Positions 62,677-64,000 of a stretch of DNA of 64,000 nt are shown here, piece after piece. The notes beneath the pieces were generated by a model, which was given only the letters and a program-made list of their open reading frames with translations, made no database searches and was not told where the DNA came from. The stretch's first letter is position 1; each line of letters starts with the position of its first letter. This stretch comes from JALZVT01 sp964634815 (GTDB lineage: Bacteria; Pseudomonadota; Gammaproteobacteria; Pseudomonadales; Azotimanducaceae), in NCBI GenBank assembly GCA_964634815.1, contig CAZWMD010000007.1:57898-121897 (forward strand), in the 5' to 3' direction. The translations under genes and the position numbers were made by a program.

Positions 62677-63333
62677 CTAAAGCTGTTTATAGCTATCCAG
62701 AAGTCCTTCTTTTAGCGCGAAGACCAAAAGCTCCGCCACGCTATTGGCTTCGACTTTTTGCATCAGGCTCGCCCGATGTTTTTCGACCGTGCGTTTACTG
62801 ATACACAATCGGTCGCCAATAGCTTCATTGCCAAACCCTTTGGCGATAAGGCTTAGCACCTCGGTTTCTCGCAATGTGAGAGCCTGGGTGTCTGGTCGCT
62901 CATTGAGAATTTTCTGCGCCGCCTCACAGATAAAGCGCCCCCCCGCGATCACGGTCTGCAGCCCCTCAAGGGTTTCTTCAGCGGAGCAGGATTTAAGCAA
63001 TATCGCATCGACTTTGGCCTGTAACCACTCATTCAGAATGCCGCCTGACGTAAAGCCAGTCATCAACACGATCCGAGTTTTTGGGCTCCAGCGCCGACAA
63101 TCGGCAAGCACTTCAATTCCGCTGGCGAGCGGCATGGCCGCATCCAAAACAAGGAGGTCGGGCCGTAACGCTTTGGTGAGCGAAATAGCTTCAAGTCCGT
63201 TTTCTGCCTGCGCAACAATTTGCGCATGGCTTAACTCACCAATTATTTTAATAAGGCCTTCGCGCACCATAGAATGATCATCCGCCAGGATGATTGTGAG
63301 CTTCTCTGGCTCTGACTTATCCACTGTCACCAT
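62677..63333 (-). CDS. NarL/FixJ-family response regulator
   Basis: Receiver domain with acidic pair Asp18-Asp19 (LADDHSM), phosphoacceptor Asp64 (LVLDAAMP) and Lys114 (LLKSC), then a LuxR-type HTH (LTLRETEVLSLIAKGFGNEAIGDRL and CISKRTVEKHRASLMQK). 218 residues. It starts 86 nt upstream of the kinase gene in the same direction, so the two form a two-component pair. Targets unknown. Confidence 0.94.
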   Translation of the reverse strand: MVTVDKSEPEKLTIILADDHSMVREGLIKIIGELSHAQIVAQAENGLEAISLTKALRPDLLVLDAAMPLASGIEVLADCRRWSPKTRIVLMTGFTSGGILNEWLQAKVDAILLKSCSAEETLEGLQTVIAGGRFICEAAQKILNERPDTQALTLRETEVLSLIAKGFGNEAIGDRLCISKRTVEKHRASLMQKVEANSVAELLVFALKEGLLDSYKQL

Positions 63334-63647
63334 TTAGTCACTATCGTCCCTGTCGTCACGTCTATCATCACCCCTGGAACTGATTGTATTTCACAACAAA
63401 AACGGCGTCGCAAAGAAAAGCGGTGGAGGCCCTTCTCATTCATGCCAGATTCCTTCTAGGGAACCCGTCATTGATTTTCCTACAGCAAAGTATGCAGTGA
63501 AGTGTACTGACAAGTCATCATATCTCCCCGACAATCGCGCCCCTGCAGACGTTCGAGCCTGAGCTCAATACCTCAGCGGTGTGCCAAAAGCAGAACCAGG
63601 TTGGTATAGTTTCGACTGATGTGCAGGGAAGCTTGGGAGGGGAAATA
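63334..63647. other. Intergenic region between response regulator and PH-domain gene
   Basis: A 314-nt divergent spacer with no supported ORF. It should hold the regulator promoter (minus strand) and that of the PH-domain gene (plus strand, extended -10 at 63602-63610). No strong hairpin or repeat was seen. Confidence 0.5.
63602..63610 (+). promoter_or_regulatory. Candidate extended -10 promoter
   Basis: TGGTATAGT: an extended TGn element followed by TATAGT (one mismatch from consensus), 38 nt before the GTG of the PH-domain gene. No recognisable -35 box. Confidence 0.4.
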
Positions 63648-64000
63648 GTGGTATTCAAATCTGCCGTTGATTGGTGGTTTTATGCCGTAGTGGTCACAAC
63701 TGTCCTGCTCTTCCTGGTCGCCGCTATCCCTGTTGTTCGCACAGGCTCAAGTATGGGCATGATTGTAATGGCACTCACTGGTGCCCTTGGATTGGGTCTC
63801 CCGGTCTGGTTACTCTTTAGCACTCACTACACCGTCACCGAGAGCGAACTGGCCATTAAGTCCGGGCCGTTCAAGTGGCGCATCGAACGAGCCTCGATTC
63901 ACTATGTGACGCCGAGCAGTTCGGCCCTTTCGTCTCCAGCACTATCACTCAAGAGACTGGACATTCGATACGGTGAAGGGCAAAGCGTTTTAGTCTCACC
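63648..64000 (+). CDS. Membrane protein with bacterial PH domain (DUF1200-like), partial
   Basis: The frame starts at GTG 63648 with GGGAGGGG upstream and runs off the window edge. Two hydrophobic segments (about residues 11-27, FYAVVVTTVLLFLVAA, and 37-56, MIVMALTGALGLGLPVWLL) precede a domain with YTVTESELAIKSGPFKWRIERASIHYV and SSPALSLKRLDIRYG. That pattern matches the PF06713 bacterial PH domain (DUF1200). Function unknown; the 3' end is missing. Confidence 0.75.
   Translation, partial: MVFKSAVDWWFYAVVVTTVLLFLVAAIPVVRTGSSMGMIVMALTGALGLGLPVWLLFSTHYTVTESELAIKSGPFKWRIERASIHYVTPSSSALSSPALSLKRLDIRYGEGQSVLVS

Noticed and set aside
1..64000. tRNA or rRNA genes, prophage or insertion sequences
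   Set aside because: None recognised on reading both strands. The only tyrosine recombinase is XerD in its normal chromosomal context, and no transposase was found.

Overview
This 64-kb window is a chromosomal segment of a gammaproteobacterium. The gene order matches the Pseudomonas/Cellvibrio-type core genome over long stretches: acpS-recO-era-rnc-lepB-lepA-mucD-rseCBA-rpoE/nadB; xerD-dsbC-hom-recJ-prfB-lysS; rpsP-rimM-trmD-rplS; guaB-guaA-tadA-purL; ndk-rlmN-pilF-rodZ-hisS-yfgM-bamB-der; iscR-iscS with trmJ and suhB. The genus cannot be settled from the sequence alone. Nearly all of the window is housekeeping DNA. A 100-base run of N at 58981-59080 joins two pieces, so adjacency across it is not proven.

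Layout. 54-10688 (minus) holds lipid carrier-protein activation, DNA repair, RNA processing, signal peptidase, LepA and the envelope-stress module RpoE-RseA-RseB-RseC-DegP. 10777-13924 holds nadB, the SdhE/YgfX pair and ygfZ. 13948-17506 (minus) is a valine-catabolism trio (hydratase, 3-hydroxyisobutyryl-CoA hydrolase, 3-hydroxyisobutyrate dehydrogenase) with ung. 17510-25382 (minus) holds lysS, prfB with its programmed +1 frameshift, recJ, hom, dsbC and xerD. 25383-25952 is a long intergenic region that appears to encode a sigma-54-dependent structured small RNA on the plus strand. 25953-29666 (minus) holds the 30S/50S and tRNA-modification operon plus ffh. 29816-31899 (plus) holds two membrane proteins. 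31918-35782 (minus) holds leuA with a probable leucine-rich leader peptide, purT and a gamma-class carbonic anhydrase. 36931-44373 (minus) is the purine block. 44450-46698 (plus) holds xseA and an M23 peptidase. 46711-57992 (minus) holds der through trmJ. 58097-58897 (plus) is suhB.

After the gap the content changes to accessory genes: a NarL-type response regulator, a 7TMR-DISM-type histidine kinase and an unassigned PDZ-containing protein in one orientation, then a divergent PH-domain membrane protein cut by the window edge.

Points of most interest: (1) a plus-strand small RNA at about 25681-25831 with a near-consensus -24/-12 promoter, three consecutive hairpins with C/U-rich loops and an intrinsic terminator; (2) a leucine-run leader ORF upstream of leuA; (3) the PDZ/helical/thioredoxin-like protein next to the two-component system; (4) an isc locus reduced to iscR-iscS, with a 12-bp tandem repeat over the iscS stop, plus the absence of pdxJ, thrC and ispG from their usual neighbourhoods. 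Several start codons are non-ATG (TTG, GTG) and were placed using Shine-Dalgarno (SD) sequences.
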